Shown here piece by piece: positions 1 to 7,381 of a DNA stretch of 17,250 nucleotides. Source of the DNA: Thermoleophilia bacterium (GTDB lineage: Bacteria; Actinomycetota; Thermoleophilia; RBG-16-64-13); assembly GCA_016929985.1 (NCBI GenBank), contig JAFGIH010000865.1:1-17250 (forward strand), written 5' to 3'. The notes below the pieces were generated by a model. That model searched no databases, had not been told where the DNA came from, and saw nothing but the letters and a program-made list of their open reading frames with translations. The position numbers were made by a program, and so were the translations under genes. Numbering within the stretch: position 1 is the first letter of the stretch; each line of letters opens with the position of its first letter.

Positions 1-360
1 CACCTCATCGAGCATGGTCCGCGCCTCCTCCTCGCTGCCCACGCGGGCTCCCACCACGAAGTACAGCGTCTGGCCCCGATGCGGAGTCCCACCGAGGTCC
101 TCGGCGTATACGGAGGCGGCGGCCGAGACCGCGACGGTCGCCGACGGGGTCGTGGAAGGCTCTGTCGTGGCGGACGGCTCGGTCGTCGACGCCGTGGTGA
201 TCGTGGGCGCCTCCACAGCCACTGTGGTCGTGGTGGTGGTCGGTTCGGCGTCTCCACCGCCGCAGGCGCAAGGAGCCGCGGCGAGGCCCACCAGACAGCA
301 CAGGAGCGCCGCATGGATCGACAGGCGCACCAACGACTCCTTCAGTCCCCGTCCGGCCAT
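1..360 (-). CDS. Partial lipoprotein with Thr/Pro-rich linker (N-terminal 120 residues)
   Basis: The reading frame starts at an ATG ending at 360 and runs open off the left edge, giving 120 residues. Just upstream is a good ribosome binding site, GGAGG followed by 6 bases. Residues 11-30 are a hydrophobic signal segment preceded by Arg/Lys. It ends in PCACGGG, where Cys31 or Cys33 is the likely lipidated residue, although neither fits a strict lipobox. Residues 40-80 are a Thr/Pro/Glu/Ser-rich spacer that would hold the mature domain off the membrane. Only the beginning of that domain is visible (about 84-120). It contains TLYFVVGARVGSEEEARTML, which loosely resembles a SPOR-type fold; this is a weak guess. 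The gene follows leuS by 32 bases and is probably cotranscribed with it. It is expected on the outer face of the cytoplasmic membrane. The function is unknown. Confidence 0.8.
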   Translation of the reverse strand, partial: MAGRGLKESLVRLSIHAALLCCLVGLAAAPCACGGGDAEPTTTTTTVAVEAPTITTASTTEPSATTEPSTTPSATVAVSAAASVYAEDLGGTPHRGQTLYFVVGARVGSEEEARTMLDEV

Positions 361-369
361 GACCAGCCT

Positions 370-378
370 CCCCCCCCC
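370..378 (-). repeat. G9 homopolymer abutting the lipoprotein ribosome binding site
   Basis: Nine consecutive C on the plus strand read as G9 in the mRNA. They directly precede AGG, which forms the Shine-Dalgarno core of the downstream lipoprotein gene. The tract lies in the 32-base gap after leuS. Length change by slippage would alter the leader but not the spacing from AGG to ATG. Confidence 0.8.
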
Positions 379-392
379 GCGGATGTCTCTCT

Positions 393-3005
393 CTACTTCA
401 CCACCAGACTCACCAGCCGCCCCGGCACCACCACTTCTTTCACCAGCGTCATGCCCTCAAGGTACTTGGCCACGCCGGGCAGAGCCTTGGCGGCGGCGAG
501 CACGTCGCCTTCGGCGGCGTCCTTGGCTACCTGTACCCTATCACGGACCTTGCCATTCACCTGCACGGCGAGCTCGACGGTGTCGGCTTCTAGGAAGCGC
601 TCGTCGGCAACCGGCCAGGGAGCGTCCCAGATGTCCGTGCCGCCCATCATCTCCCAGAGCTCAGCCCCCATGTGCGGAGCGAAGGGCTCCAGGAGCCGCA
701 CCATCATCTGGAGAGCGTAGGCCAGGACCGCCTTGCCGGTGACGGCTCCAGCGTCGCGGGCATCGCCTTCACCCGCGGCGCCCCGCACGGCGCCGATGTC
801 GTTACTCAGTTCCATGATGGCCGAGAGCGCTGTGTTGAAGCGGAAGCGCTCCCCCACGTCCACGGTGACCTTCTGGATGACCTGGTTGGTCTTCACCAGA
901 AGGGCCTTCTCGGCTGCGCTGAGGGCCCCTTGGTCGAAACCGGCAAGGACTTCCGACTTGGCACCTGCACGCAACACTCCGCCAACGCCGCCCTCGTCAA
1001 GGGCGTCGGTCACCTGCCGCCAAACCCGGCCCAGGAAGCGGTACACGCCCTCGATGCCCTGGTCGTTCCACTCGGCGTCGCTCTCAGCGGGGCCCATGAA
1101 GAGCACGTAGCTCCGCACCGAGTCGGCGCCGTACTTGACCACCATCTCGTCGGGGCTGACCACGTTGCCCTTGCTCTTACTCATCTTGGCGCCCTTGTAG
1201 TAGATCATGCCCTGGGTGAAGAGGTTCTTGAAAGGCTCCTCGAAACCGACCAGGCCCAGGTCGTAGAGCACCTTGGTGAAGAAGCGCGAGTACATCAGGT
1301 GGAGGATGGCGTGCTCCACGCCACCGATGTACTGGTCCACGGGCAGCCAGTAGTCAACGGCGGCGCGGTCGAAGGCCACGTCGTCCCGGGTGGCGGAAGC
1401 GTAGCGCAGGTAGTACCAGGACGAATCCACAAAGGTGTCCATGGTGTCGCTCTCGCGCCGGGCCGGTCCACCGCAGGCGGGACAGGTGGTGTTCATCCAC
1501 TGTTCGGCCGCAGCCAAAGGTGACTTACCCTTGGGCGCGTAGTCGGTGATATCGGGGAGCAAGACCGGTAACTGGTCGTCGGGCACGGGGAGCTCGCCGC
1601 ATTTTTCGCAGTACACTATGGGGATCGGGGCCCCCCAATAGCGCTGGCGCGAGAGCAGCCAGTCGCGCAGCTTGTAGTTGACGGCAAAGTCGGCTTTGCC
1701 CTGCTCCTTGAGCCACTCGGTGACCTTGACGATGGCCTCGGCCTTGGGGAGGCCGTTGAACTGCCCGCTGTTCACCAGCACGCCGTCGCCTGAATACGCC
1801 TCGGTCAGCTTACCGCCGTCGTCTTTGAGCTCGGAGGGGGTCTCGATGACCTCGATCACCTCCAGCCCATACTTCTTGGCGAAGGCGAAGTCGCGCTCGT
1901 CGTGGCCCGGGACGGCCATGATGGCGCCGGTGCCATAATCCATGAGCACGTAGTCGGCCACGTAGATGGGTATCTGTCCCCCGGTCACCGGGTTGACGGC
2001 GTAGCGGCCGGTGAAGACGCCCGTCTTCTCCTTCTCGATGCTCGCCCGTTCGATGGCCGAAGTACTCATGGCCTTGGCGACGTACCGTTTGACCTCTTGC
2101 TCCTGGGAAGTGCCGCGTACCAAGTCGTCCACCAACGAGTGCTCCGGGGCCAGGATGAAGAAGGTCGCCCCGAACAGAGTGTCAGGCCTGGTGGTGAAGA
2201 CGGTGATGTCGATCGTGCCTGCCGGAGCCGCAAGGCCATCCGACGCCGCGGCGCCGCCGGCCGCCGGCGGCGCCACCTGGAAGACCACGTCGGCGCCGGT
2301 CGACTTGCCGATCCAGTTGCGCTGCATGGTGATCACGCGCTCGGGCCACTCCTCCAGCTTGTCGAAGTCCTGCAGCAGCCGCTCCGCGTAGTCGGTGATG
2401 CGGAAGAACCATTGCGACAGTTTCTTGGCCTCCACCGCGCTGTCGCAGCGCTCGCAAGTCCCGTCGATGACCTGCTCGTTGGCCAACACGGTCTGGCACG
2501 ACGGGCACCAGTTGACCGGCGCTTCCTTCTTGTAGGCAAGACCCTTCTTGTAGAACTGCAGGAAGAGCCACTGGGTCCACTTGTAGTACTCGGGCCGGCA
2601 GGTGACCACCTCGCGGGTCCAGTCGATGGATACCCCCAGGCGCCGGAGCTGCCGGTTGATGGTGGCGATTGCCTCTTCGGTGAACTTGGCCGGTGGTTCC
2701 CCGGTCTTGATAGCCATGTTCTCGGAATTCAGGCCGAAGGCGTCGTAACCCATGGGATGGAGCACACGCTGGCCCTGATGGCGGCGGAAGCGGGCGATGA
2801 TGTCGCCCATGGTGTAGTTCTTGACATGCCCCATGTGCGCGCTGCCGGACGGATAGGGGAACATCTCGAGAACGTAGGTGGCGTCTGATCCTTTCCCGCC
2901 GGGCACTGTCCCAGGCGCGGGGTTGGGGATCACGAAGGTCTGCTGCTCTTCCCAGACCTTCTGCCACTTTGTCTCGATCTGCTCGGGGTCGTACTTGGGC
3001 GCCAT
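393..3005 (-). CDS. leuS: Leucyl-tRNA synthetase
   Basis: This cytoplasmic class I synthetase joins leucine to tRNA-Leu using ATP. It is 870 residues long, normal for bacterial LeuRS. The HIGH motif is HMGH at 57-60 and KMSKS is at 607-611. Cys167/Cys170 and Cys184/Cys187 look like a zinc site; a second CxxC pair lies at 466/469 and 508/511. The CP1 editing domain spans about 235-430, with TTRPDT at 271-276 and GHDERD at 367-372. The anticodon-binding domain and the C-terminal domain (ELAVQVNGKVR, 811-821) are present. Residues 246-263 are an Ala/Gly/Pro-rich insertion at the start of the editing domain. The frame is open to an ATG at 3062, but the start at 3005 has AAGGA upstream and gives the usual family N-terminus (YDPEQIETKWQKVW), so it is preferred. 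A promoter and a hairpin leader precede it. Confidence 0.98.
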   Translation of the reverse strand: MAPKYDPEQIETKWQKVWEEQQTFVIPNPAPGTVPGGKGSDATYVLEMFPYPSGSAHMGHVKNYTMGDIIARFRRHQGQRVLHPMGYDAFGLNSENMAIKTGEPPAKFTEEAIATINRQLRRLGVSIDWTREVVTCRPEYYKWTQWLFLQFYKKGLAYKKEAPVNWCPSCQTVLANEQVIDGTCERCDSAVEAKKLSQWFFRITDYAERLLQDFDKLEEWPERVITMQRNWIGKSTGADVVFQVAPPAAGGAAASDGLAAPAGTIDITVFTTRPDTLFGATFFILAPEHSLVDDLVRGTSQEQEVKRYVAKAMSTSAIERASIEKEKTGVFTGRYAVNPVTGGQIPIYVADYVLMDYGTGAIMAVPGHDERDFAFAKKYGLEVIEVIETPSELKDDGGKLTEAYSGDGVLVNSGQFNGLPKAEAIVKVTEWLKEQGKADFAVNYKLRDWLLSRQRYWGAPIPIVYCEKCGELPVPDDQLPVLLPDITDYAPKGKSPLAAAEQWMNTTCPACGGPARRESDTMDTFVDSSWYYLRYASATRDDVAFDRAAVDYWLPVDQYIGGVEHAILHLMYSRFFTKVLYDLGLVGFEEPFKNLFTQGMIYYKGAKMSKSKGNVVSPDEMVVKYGADSVRSYVLFMGPAESDAEWNDQGIEGVYRFLGRVWRQVTDALDEGGVGGVLRAGAKSEVLAGFDQGALSAAEKALLVKTNQVIQKVTVDVGERFRFNTALSAIMELSNDIGAVRGAAGEGDARDAGAVTGKAVLAYALQMMVRLLEPFAPHMGAELWEMMGGTDIWDAPWPVADERFLEADTVELAVQVNGKVRDRVQVAKDAAEGDVLAAAKALPGVAKYLEGMTLVKEVVVPGRLVSLVVK

Positions 3006-3037
3006 CCCTGATCCTTCCGCTGTATCCGCCGTGTCGA

Positions 3038-3057
3038 GCCCACGCGAGCGCGTGGGC
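3038..3057 (-). promoter_or_regulatory. Hairpin in the leuS 5' leader
   Basis: GCCCACGC and GCGTGGGC form a perfect 8-bp stem around a 4-base loop. It would lie in the leuS mRNA leader, between the predicted transcription start near 3074 and the ribosome binding site just upstream of 3005. No U tract follows, so it does not look like a terminator. A role in leader stability or translation control is inference. Confidence 0.5.
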
Positions 3058-3080
3058 CTCATTCGTGACTACGATGACAC

Positions 3081-3109
3081 ATTATTCCAGCCGGCGTCCG
3101 GGGTGCCAA
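3081..3109 (-). promoter_or_regulatory. Probable sigma70-type promoter of leuS
   Basis: TTGGCA (3104-3109) and AATAAT (3081-3086) are separated by 17 bases. Each hexamer matches 5 of 6 consensus positions. Transcription would start near 3074, giving a leader of about 70 bases. The promoter lies after the end of dctM, so leuS would be transcribed separately from the TRAP operon. Confidence 0.65.
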
Positions 3110-3130
3110 ATACCGCCCAGCCGAGCGAGA

Positions 3131-3147
3131 TCCGAGTGACACTCGGA
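3131..3147 (-). terminator. Possible transcription-end hairpin after dctM
   Basis: TCCGAGT and ACTCGGA form a perfect 7-bp stem with a 3-base loop, about 33 bases past the dctM stop codon and before the leuS promoter. The position suits a terminator, but no T tract follows on the minus strand. It may instead be a stabilising 3' hairpin. Confidence 0.35.
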
Positions 3148-3179
3148 CCTGCAACAATCCCTGAGCCGGCGCCTTCGCG

Positions 3180-4484
3180 TCAGTAGCTGATGAAGCTGGG
3201 CAGCCAGGTGGCCAGTATCGGGAAGAGCAGCAGAAGAGCGGCCAAGACCACCATGGCGACGAGAAACACCGTCGCGCCCTTGAATATCTGTCCCAGGGAG
3301 ATGTCAGGCGCAACGCCTTTGATGATGTAGACGTTGATGCCCACCGGCGGCGTGATGACGCCCATCTCAACCACCAGCACGATCATGACGCCGAACCATA
3401 TCGGGTCGAACCCCAACCGGAGCACCGTCGGAAACAGGATGGGTACGGTCAACATGACCATCGCCAGCGAGTCCATGAACATCCCAGCTATCAGATACAT
3501 GACGAGAATCATGATCATGACGACTGTTGGCGGAACGGCCAATCCTCCGAAGAAATCGGCGACGGCGCTCGGTATCCCGGTCACGGCCATGAAATGCCCG
3601 AACACGGTGGCTCCGGCGACGATCATGAAGATCATGGCAGAGATCTGCAGCGTCTCCCTGGTCGCCGCCCAGAACCTCTTGAGCGACAGCGACCGCCGGA
3701 CCAGTCCTATGACTATCGCCCCGGCAGTCCCCGCGGCACCGGCCTGAGTGGGGCTGAACAGCCCTGTGAAGAGACCGCCAAGGACAAGGGCGAACAGGGC
3801 GGCCATCTCCAGGAGGCCGGTCATGCCGATAAGCTTGCTCTTCAGACTCACCTGAGCTCCCCCCGGCGCCGCATCTGGGCGCACCCGCGCCCAGATCACC
3901 ACAGCCACAAGGAAGAGGCACGCCAGGAGCACGCCCGGCACGACGCCGGCGATGAACAGCTTGCCGATGGACTCCTGAGCCAAGATCCCGTAGATGATGA
4001 ATATGGTGCTCGGGGGGATCATGATGCCCAAGCTTCCGGCCGCGGCGGCGCAGCCGGCGGCCAGGCTCGGATCGTAGCCATAGCGCCGCATCTCTGGGAT
4101 CGACACTTTCCCCATAGCGGCGGCCGTCGCATTGGTCGATCCGCAGATGGCCGAGAATCCCGCCGTTGCCACCACGGTGGCCAAGGCCAGACCCCCGCGC
4201 ATCTTGCCGAACCCAAGATAGGCGGCATCGTACAATCGGCCGCTCATGCCTGAATAGAAGGCCACAGAGCCCATGAACACGAACATGGGTATCACGGTAA
4301 GGCTATACGTGGAGAACGTGTCCCAGAAGTCGCGCGCCAGCAGGCCCAAACCGGAATCGGCCCCTTTGATGACGCAAAAACCGATGGTCCCGATGAACGC
4401 CATCGTGAACCCTACGGGCATGCCCAGAAGGAAGACGACCACGAGGACGATGATGCCGATAAGCCCGATCGTTACGGGGTCCAT
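3180..4484 (-). CDS. dctM: TRAP transporter large permease subunit
   Basis: This is the large integral membrane subunit of a tripartite ATP-independent periplasmic transporter. It moves solute delivered by DctP, driven by an ion gradient. At 434 residues it has the usual DctM length and is hydrophobic throughout, consistent with about a dozen membrane segments. Family signatures are MPVGFTMAFIG near 22-32, FSAICGSTNATAAAMGKV near 110-127, GSLGIMIPPST near 150-160, and TPPVGINVYIIKGVA in the C-terminal third. The frame stays open through dctQ to 4943, but that extension is a shadow of dctQ without family character. The ATG at 4484 opens the normal N-terminus (MDPVTIGLIG). The gene overlaps the end of dctQ by 13 bases, which suggests translational coupling. 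The substrate cannot be read from the sequence. Confidence 0.95.
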   Translation of the reverse strand: MDPVTIGLIGIIVLVVVFLLGMPVGFTMAFIGTIGFCVIKGADSGLGLLARDFWDTFSTYSLTVIPMFVFMGSVAFYSGMSGRLYDAAYLGFGKMRGGLALATVVATAGFSAICGSTNATAAAMGKVSIPEMRRYGYDPSLAAGCAAAAGSLGIMIPPSTIFIIYGILAQESIGKLFIAGVVPGVLLACLFLVAVVIWARVRPDAAPGGAQVSLKSKLIGMTGLLEMAALFALVLGGLFTGLFSPTQAGAAGTAGAIVIGLVRRSLSLKRFWAATRETLQISAMIFMIVAGATVFGHFMAVTGIPSAVADFFGGLAVPPTVVMIMILVMYLIAGMFMDSLAMVMLTVPILFPTVLRLGFDPIWFGVMIVLVVEMGVITPPVGINVYIIKGVAPDISLGQIFKGATVFLVAMVVLAALLLLFPILATWLPSFISY

Positions 4485-5035
4485 GTCTTGACCGCCCTTG
4501 CGATTGTCCGCGCGAACTCCCTGATCAAAATCAATGTGGTCAGCACCCAACACACAGCCAGCCCGTAGACGAACGGGTAGAAAGGTATCTTCTGGGTCAT
4601 CGATACCTCGCCTGTGGTCTTCAGTTTGCCGGCATACTTGAAGGTGTAGTAGGAGAGCACGGCCATCAGTCCGATGCTGAACAACAGCGTGATCGCGCTC
4701 ACCACCAGCTTGGGACGATTCGGCAGCTTGCCTACAACGAAGTCCACCGCGACGTGACCGTGCATGAGCGCCGTATACGCCATCGCGAACCCGGCGGCCA
4801 CCACCGCGAGGAAAGTCACGATCTCGATGCCCCCCGGTACCGGCTTTGATAGGACTTTGATGCCGATGATGTCGGCCACCACCAGCACGAGCATCCCGAT
4901 AAGACCCAGGCCGGCGATCCAGTAGAAGATCTTGCTCAGCCACACCACAGATTTGTCCAGAGCGCTGATCACGCCCTTGCCCGACCCGGCCTCACTTACT
5001 GGCAGAGGCTCCTGGTCGAGAGGTGGCATCTCCAT
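4472..5035 (-). CDS. dctQ: TRAP transporter small permease subunit
   Basis: This is the small membrane subunit that partners DctM. It has 187 residues and four hydrophobic segments, at about 37-57, 72-92, 110-130 and 148-168. The central motif HGHVAVDFVV is typical of DctQ. The N-terminal 25 residues are polar and poorly conserved in this family. AGGAGG lies 4 bases before the chosen ATG and about 10 before a second ATG two codons later, so the true start could be either. It sits between dctP, 120 bases upstream, and dctM, which overlaps it by 13 bases. Confidence 0.92.
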   Translation of the reverse strand: MEMPPLDQEPLPVSEAGSGKGVISALDKSVVWLSKIFYWIAGLGLIGMLVLVVADIIGIKVLSKPVPGGIEIVTFLAVVAAGFAMAYTALMHGHVAVDFVVGKLPNRPKLVVSAITLLFSIGLMAVLSYYTFKYAGKLKTTGEVSMTQKIPFYPFVYGLAVCWVLTTLILIREFARTIARAVKTWTP

Positions 5036-5066
5036 AGGACCTCCTCGCTCGGCATCCGCCGGCTAC

Positions 5067-5100
5067 GCATAGAGGCAGAGCTTACGCCCCGCCTCTATGC
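5067..5100 (-). promoter_or_regulatory. Intercistronic hairpin between dctP and dctQ
   Basis: GCATAGAGGC and GCCTCTATGC form a perfect 10-bp stem around a 14-base loop. A further GCCG/CGGC pairing lies outside a 5-base bulge. It sits in the 120-base gap after dctP. No T tract follows, so it more likely stabilises the upstream dctP message or partly limits readthrough. Either would give more binding protein than permease, as is common in binding-protein transporter operons; this is inference. Confidence 0.6.
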
Positions 5101-5155
5101 CGGCTTTGACAACACAACAACAGACCGCTAACTCGCGCGCGTCCCTATCTCGCCT

Positions 5156-6370
5156 CTACTGAGCCGACGGGGATTTGATGTTGTCCTTCACCCACGCGGC
5201 ACAATCTGCCTCGCTGGGCGCCTTGGGTAGCCATTCTTGGATCTTGCCATCCACAAAGCCTTGGTAATCGTCTGTGAAGCCGGCGCCCTGAAGGTCACCC
5301 AGTTTCTTGTCGACTATCGGCTGGACGGCGGCCTTCCAGGCAGCTCCTTCTTCCTCTGACAGGTCTATGACCTCACGGCCATCACCCAGGGAATTGAAGT
5401 ACTCGATGCCGGCGTAGTCATAAGCAGCGGAGACTCTGGCGAAGGCCTCGATCGACTCCTGTGCAACGTCGGTGAAGACCTGCTGGATCTCCGGGGGCAG
5501 ATCCGCCCACTTGTCCTCGTTCATGACCATGTACATGGCCGTGATGGAGCCGATGGAGAAGGCCTGGGTGACATACTTGGCCACCTCAGCGTGCTTCCAA
5601 CCTGCGAGGACCTCGCGGGGAGCAATACTTCCGTCGATGACGCCCTTGGACAGGAGTTCGTAGGCCTCGTTCTGCGCGGCGGCGTAACCCTCAGCGCCAA
5701 GCGCGCCTGCGATGGCGGCGCCTACGCCCGTCGACCTGATGACCAGGCCTTTCGCGTCCGCCAATGCCCTTACCGGCTTGCTGGCCGTGAAGAGCACCTG
5801 CGGTCCGGTACCGTACAAGCAAAGCACATGTACATCATCCAGCTCGGCGGGTTTGAACTCGTTGTAGAACTCATTCACCACCATCGTGTTCACGTAGCCG
5901 TGCGGATACCCGAGCGGGTAATCCAAGAGTTCCATGACGGGGAAGACACCCGGGGTATACGTGAAGCACGAATACCCGAGGTCGGCGATGCCGGTCACCA
6001 CACTGTCAAAGACCTTGTCGGCCTTAGTCAGAGAGCCTCCCGGCAAGTACTCGAATTGAACCGCGCCGTTGGTGCGCTCAGTGATCTCCGCACACAACAT
6101 CTCGGATACTATGCCGATGTTGTTGGTGGGAGGCATGAAGTTGTTGAAGGTGAATTTCCAGGTTCCTTCGGCGTAGGTAGAGGTAGTCGTGGTTTCGGCG
6201 GCTGCGGACGTTGTGGTTGCGGCGGCCGCGGTAGTCGTGGTTCCGGCGGCTGCCGTCGTGGTGGTCTGGGCGGCTGCCGTGGTCGTAGTCGGTTCGTCTT
6301 CGCCACAGGCGACCATACCCATGGCGAATGCCAACACCAACACCACTCCGAGAATCAACGCCTTCTTCAT
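5156..6370 (-). CDS. dctP: TRAP transporter substrate-binding lipoprotein
   Basis: This is the extracytoplasmic solute receptor of the TRAP system. It has 404 residues. Residues 1-21 are a lipoprotein signal peptide ending MVAC, with Cys22 the lipidated residue, so the receptor is membrane-tethered rather than free. Residues 27-64 are a Thr/Ala repeat spacer, and the DctP fold follows from about 68. KGLVIRSTG at 208-216 carries the Arg (212) that matches the carboxylate-binding Arg of characterised TRAP receptors, so an organic acid ligand is plausible. The frame is open to 6472, but the ATG at 6370 has AAGGAGG upstream and begins the signal peptide directly. It is the first gene of dctP-dctQ-dctM. 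Confidence 0.95.
   Translation of the reverse strand: MKKALILGVVLVLAFAMGMVACGEDEPTTTTAAAQTTTTAAAGTTTTAAAATTTSAAAETTTTSTYAEGTWKFTFNNFMPPTNNIGIVSEMLCAEITERTNGAVQFEYLPGGSLTKADKVFDSVVTGIADLGYSCFTYTPGVFPVMELLDYPLGYPHGYVNTMVVNEFYNEFKPAELDDVHVLCLYGTGPQVLFTASKPVRALADAKGLVIRSTGVGAAIAGALGAEGYAAAQNEAYELLSKGVIDGSIAPREVLAGWKHAEVAKYVTQAFSIGSITAMYMVMNEDKWADLPPEIQQVFTDVAQESIEAFARVSAAYDYAGIEYFNSLGDGREVIDLSEEEGAAWKAAVQPIVDKKLGDLQGAGFTDDYQGFVDGKIQEWLPKAPSEADCAAWVKDNIKSPSAQ
6178..6292 (-). repeat. 24-base tandem repeat encoding the DctP spacer
   Basis: Four and a half copies of an 8-residue unit (TTTTAAAQ, TTTTAAAG, TTTTAAAA, TTTSAAAE, TTTTS) are encoded in 24-base periods. Third-position changes between copies show the array is not a very recent duplication. 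It forms the flexible spacer between the lipid anchor and the binding domain. Confidence 0.85.
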
Positions 6371-6446
6371 CTGCACGCCCTCCTTACGCTTTCCCCCGGC
6401 CGGCACCGGACGGCCCGGCCAAATAGCCAAAAGAGCACACACACGT

Positions 6447-6455
6447 ACTGTATCA
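6447..6455 (-). promoter_or_regulatory. Possible extended -10 element for dctP
   Basis: TGATACAGT reads as TGN followed by TACAGT, a 4 of 6 match to the -10 consensus. No convincing -35 lies at a proper distance. It would place the dctP transcript start near 6440, with a leader of about 70 bases. The rest of the 222-base divergent region (6371-6592) holds the mgtC-like promoter and nothing else I can identify. Confidence 0.25.
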
Positions 6456-6557
6456 AACGACGGACCCCGCAACCCCAGCTGTATTCCTGTACCCCGTTCT
6501 GGGGCTTTTCAACCAATAGTCGACGAGACCACGTCCGAGCTCCGACTTGCCTGCTTC

Positions 6558-6586
6558 TTGCCACGGAAGACAGGCGCTCCTAGTAT
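6558..6586 (+). promoter_or_regulatory. Probable promoter of the mgtC-like gene (leaderless transcript)
   Basis: TTGCCA (6558-6563) and TAGTAT (6581-6586) are separated by 17 bases. The first matches 5 of 6 and the second 4 of 6 consensus positions. The -10 ends 6 bases before the ATG at 6593, so transcription would begin at or next to the start codon. No real Shine-Dalgarno sequence is present. Both points fit leaderless translation, which is common in Actinomycetota. Confidence 0.6.
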
Positions 6587-6592
6587 TAGGTC

Positions 6593-7249
6593 ATGTCCAT
6601 ACTCGACCTGTTCATCCGCATCCTGGTCGCCGCGGTGCTCGGCGGCGTGGTCGGAATCGAGCGCGAGATCAGGGAGCACACCGCCGGCTTCAGGACCCAC
6701 ATCCTGGTCGCCCTGGGAGCAGCGGCGTTCACCCTGGCCTCCAGCTATGGCCTGCAAGGGACGGGTTACGACCCCAACCGCATCTCGGCGCAGGTCGTGA
6801 CGGGCATCGGCTTCCTGGGCGCCGGCGCCATCATACGTTACGGCGTCTCGGTCCGCGGACTCACCACGGCCGCCAGTCTGTGGGCGGTGGCCGCGGTCGG
6901 GCTGCTCACGGCCCAGGGATACTTCTCGGCGGCACTCATCACGACCGCGATGGTGATCGTCAGCCTCTATGTGCTACGGGTCATCGAAGAGAAGTTGCTC
7001 TACCCGCGCATCGGCAAGGAGATAGGCCTGCGGGTCCAGTTTCGCGATCCCGGTTTCACACCCCTTGCCCAGCTTTTCGGGGTGCTCCAGCAGGCCCACG
7101 TCGTCGTCAAAGAGATGGCGGTAGAACAGGGAGAAGATGCCAGCGATACCATCCATCTGTACCTGAAACTGCCTCGCAACCTCAATGCGACGACGCTCAC
7201 GGCGCTGATCACCGACCTGCGAGAAGTGAGGTCGGTACGTATCGACTGA
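6593..7249 (+). CDS. MgtC/SapB-family membrane protein
   Basis: This membrane protein has 218 residues. The N-terminal half (about 1-135) holds roughly four to five hydrophobic segments and the family signatures: GIEREIREHTAGFRTHILVA (21-40), GIGFLGAGAI (71-80) and RGLTTAASLW (89-98). Residues 140-218 form a soluble C-terminal domain resembling the ACT-like tail of MgtC proteins. Family members are linked to growth at low magnesium, acid tolerance and, in pathogens, intramacrophage survival, but the molecular activity is not settled. It is the only plus-strand gene here, divergent from dctP and convergent with ald. No magnesium-transport ATPase gene is adjacent. The start is set by the promoter position and by homology to the N-terminal helix. 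Confidence 0.92.
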   Translation: MSILDLFIRILVAAVLGGVVGIEREIREHTAGFRTHILVALGAAAFTLASSYGLQGTGYDPNRISAQVVTGIGFLGAGAIIRYGVSVRGLTTAASLWAVAAVGLLTAQGYFSAALITTAMVIVSLYVLRVIEEKLLYPRIGKEIGLRVQFRDPGFTPLAQLFGVLQQAHVVVKEMAVEQGEDASDTIHLYLKLPRNLNATTLTALITDLREVRSVRID

Positions 7250-7252
7250 GTG

Positions 7253-7332
7253 CCCAAGAGGCGGAGGAGGCCGCTTCTCGAGCACTGCGGGGTACCGCAA
7301 AGCTCGCGGCGCAACCTCCTCCGCCTCTTGGG
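7253..7332. repeat. Large inverted repeat between mgtC-like gene and ald, possible bidirectional terminator
   Basis: The arms 7253-7270 and 7315-7332 are perfect 18-base reverse complements. Inside the 44-base loop further stems nest: CCG/CGG (7271-7273 with 7307-7309), CGAGC/GCTCG (7279-7283 with 7302-7306) and TGCGG/CCGCA (7286-7290 with 7295-7299) around a GGTA loop. About 31 base pairs in total form a nearly continuous hairpin. It starts 4 bases after the mgtC-like stop codon and ends 49 bases before the ald stop codon, so it lies in both 3' untranslated regions. No T tract follows on either strand. I see no flanking target duplication. Confidence 0.85.
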
Positions 7333-7381
7333 ACCCTCTCTGTTTGGTCTGGCGCGGAGACCTTCCTCTTCTGAGCCGCGC

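Noticed and set aside
3085..3125. T-box-like motif GGCGGTATTTGGCACC upstream of leuS
   Set aside because: The match to the conserved T-box bulge sequence is poor, it lies at or before the predicted transcription start, and no specifier stem is visible.
4485..4943. N-terminal extension of DctM by 153 residues
   Set aside because: The extension is a frame-shadow of dctQ with Arg/His/Gly-rich sequence and no membrane segment. The family N-terminus starts at 4484.
6178..6292. CRISPR-like or regulatory direct repeats
   Set aside because: The 24-base period is in frame and encodes the Thr/Ala spacer of DctP; there are no unique spacers.
7253..7332. Miniature transposable element (MITE)
   Set aside because: The arms are terminal and perfect, but no target-site duplication flanks them and no second copy is in the window. 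A structural 3' element fits better.
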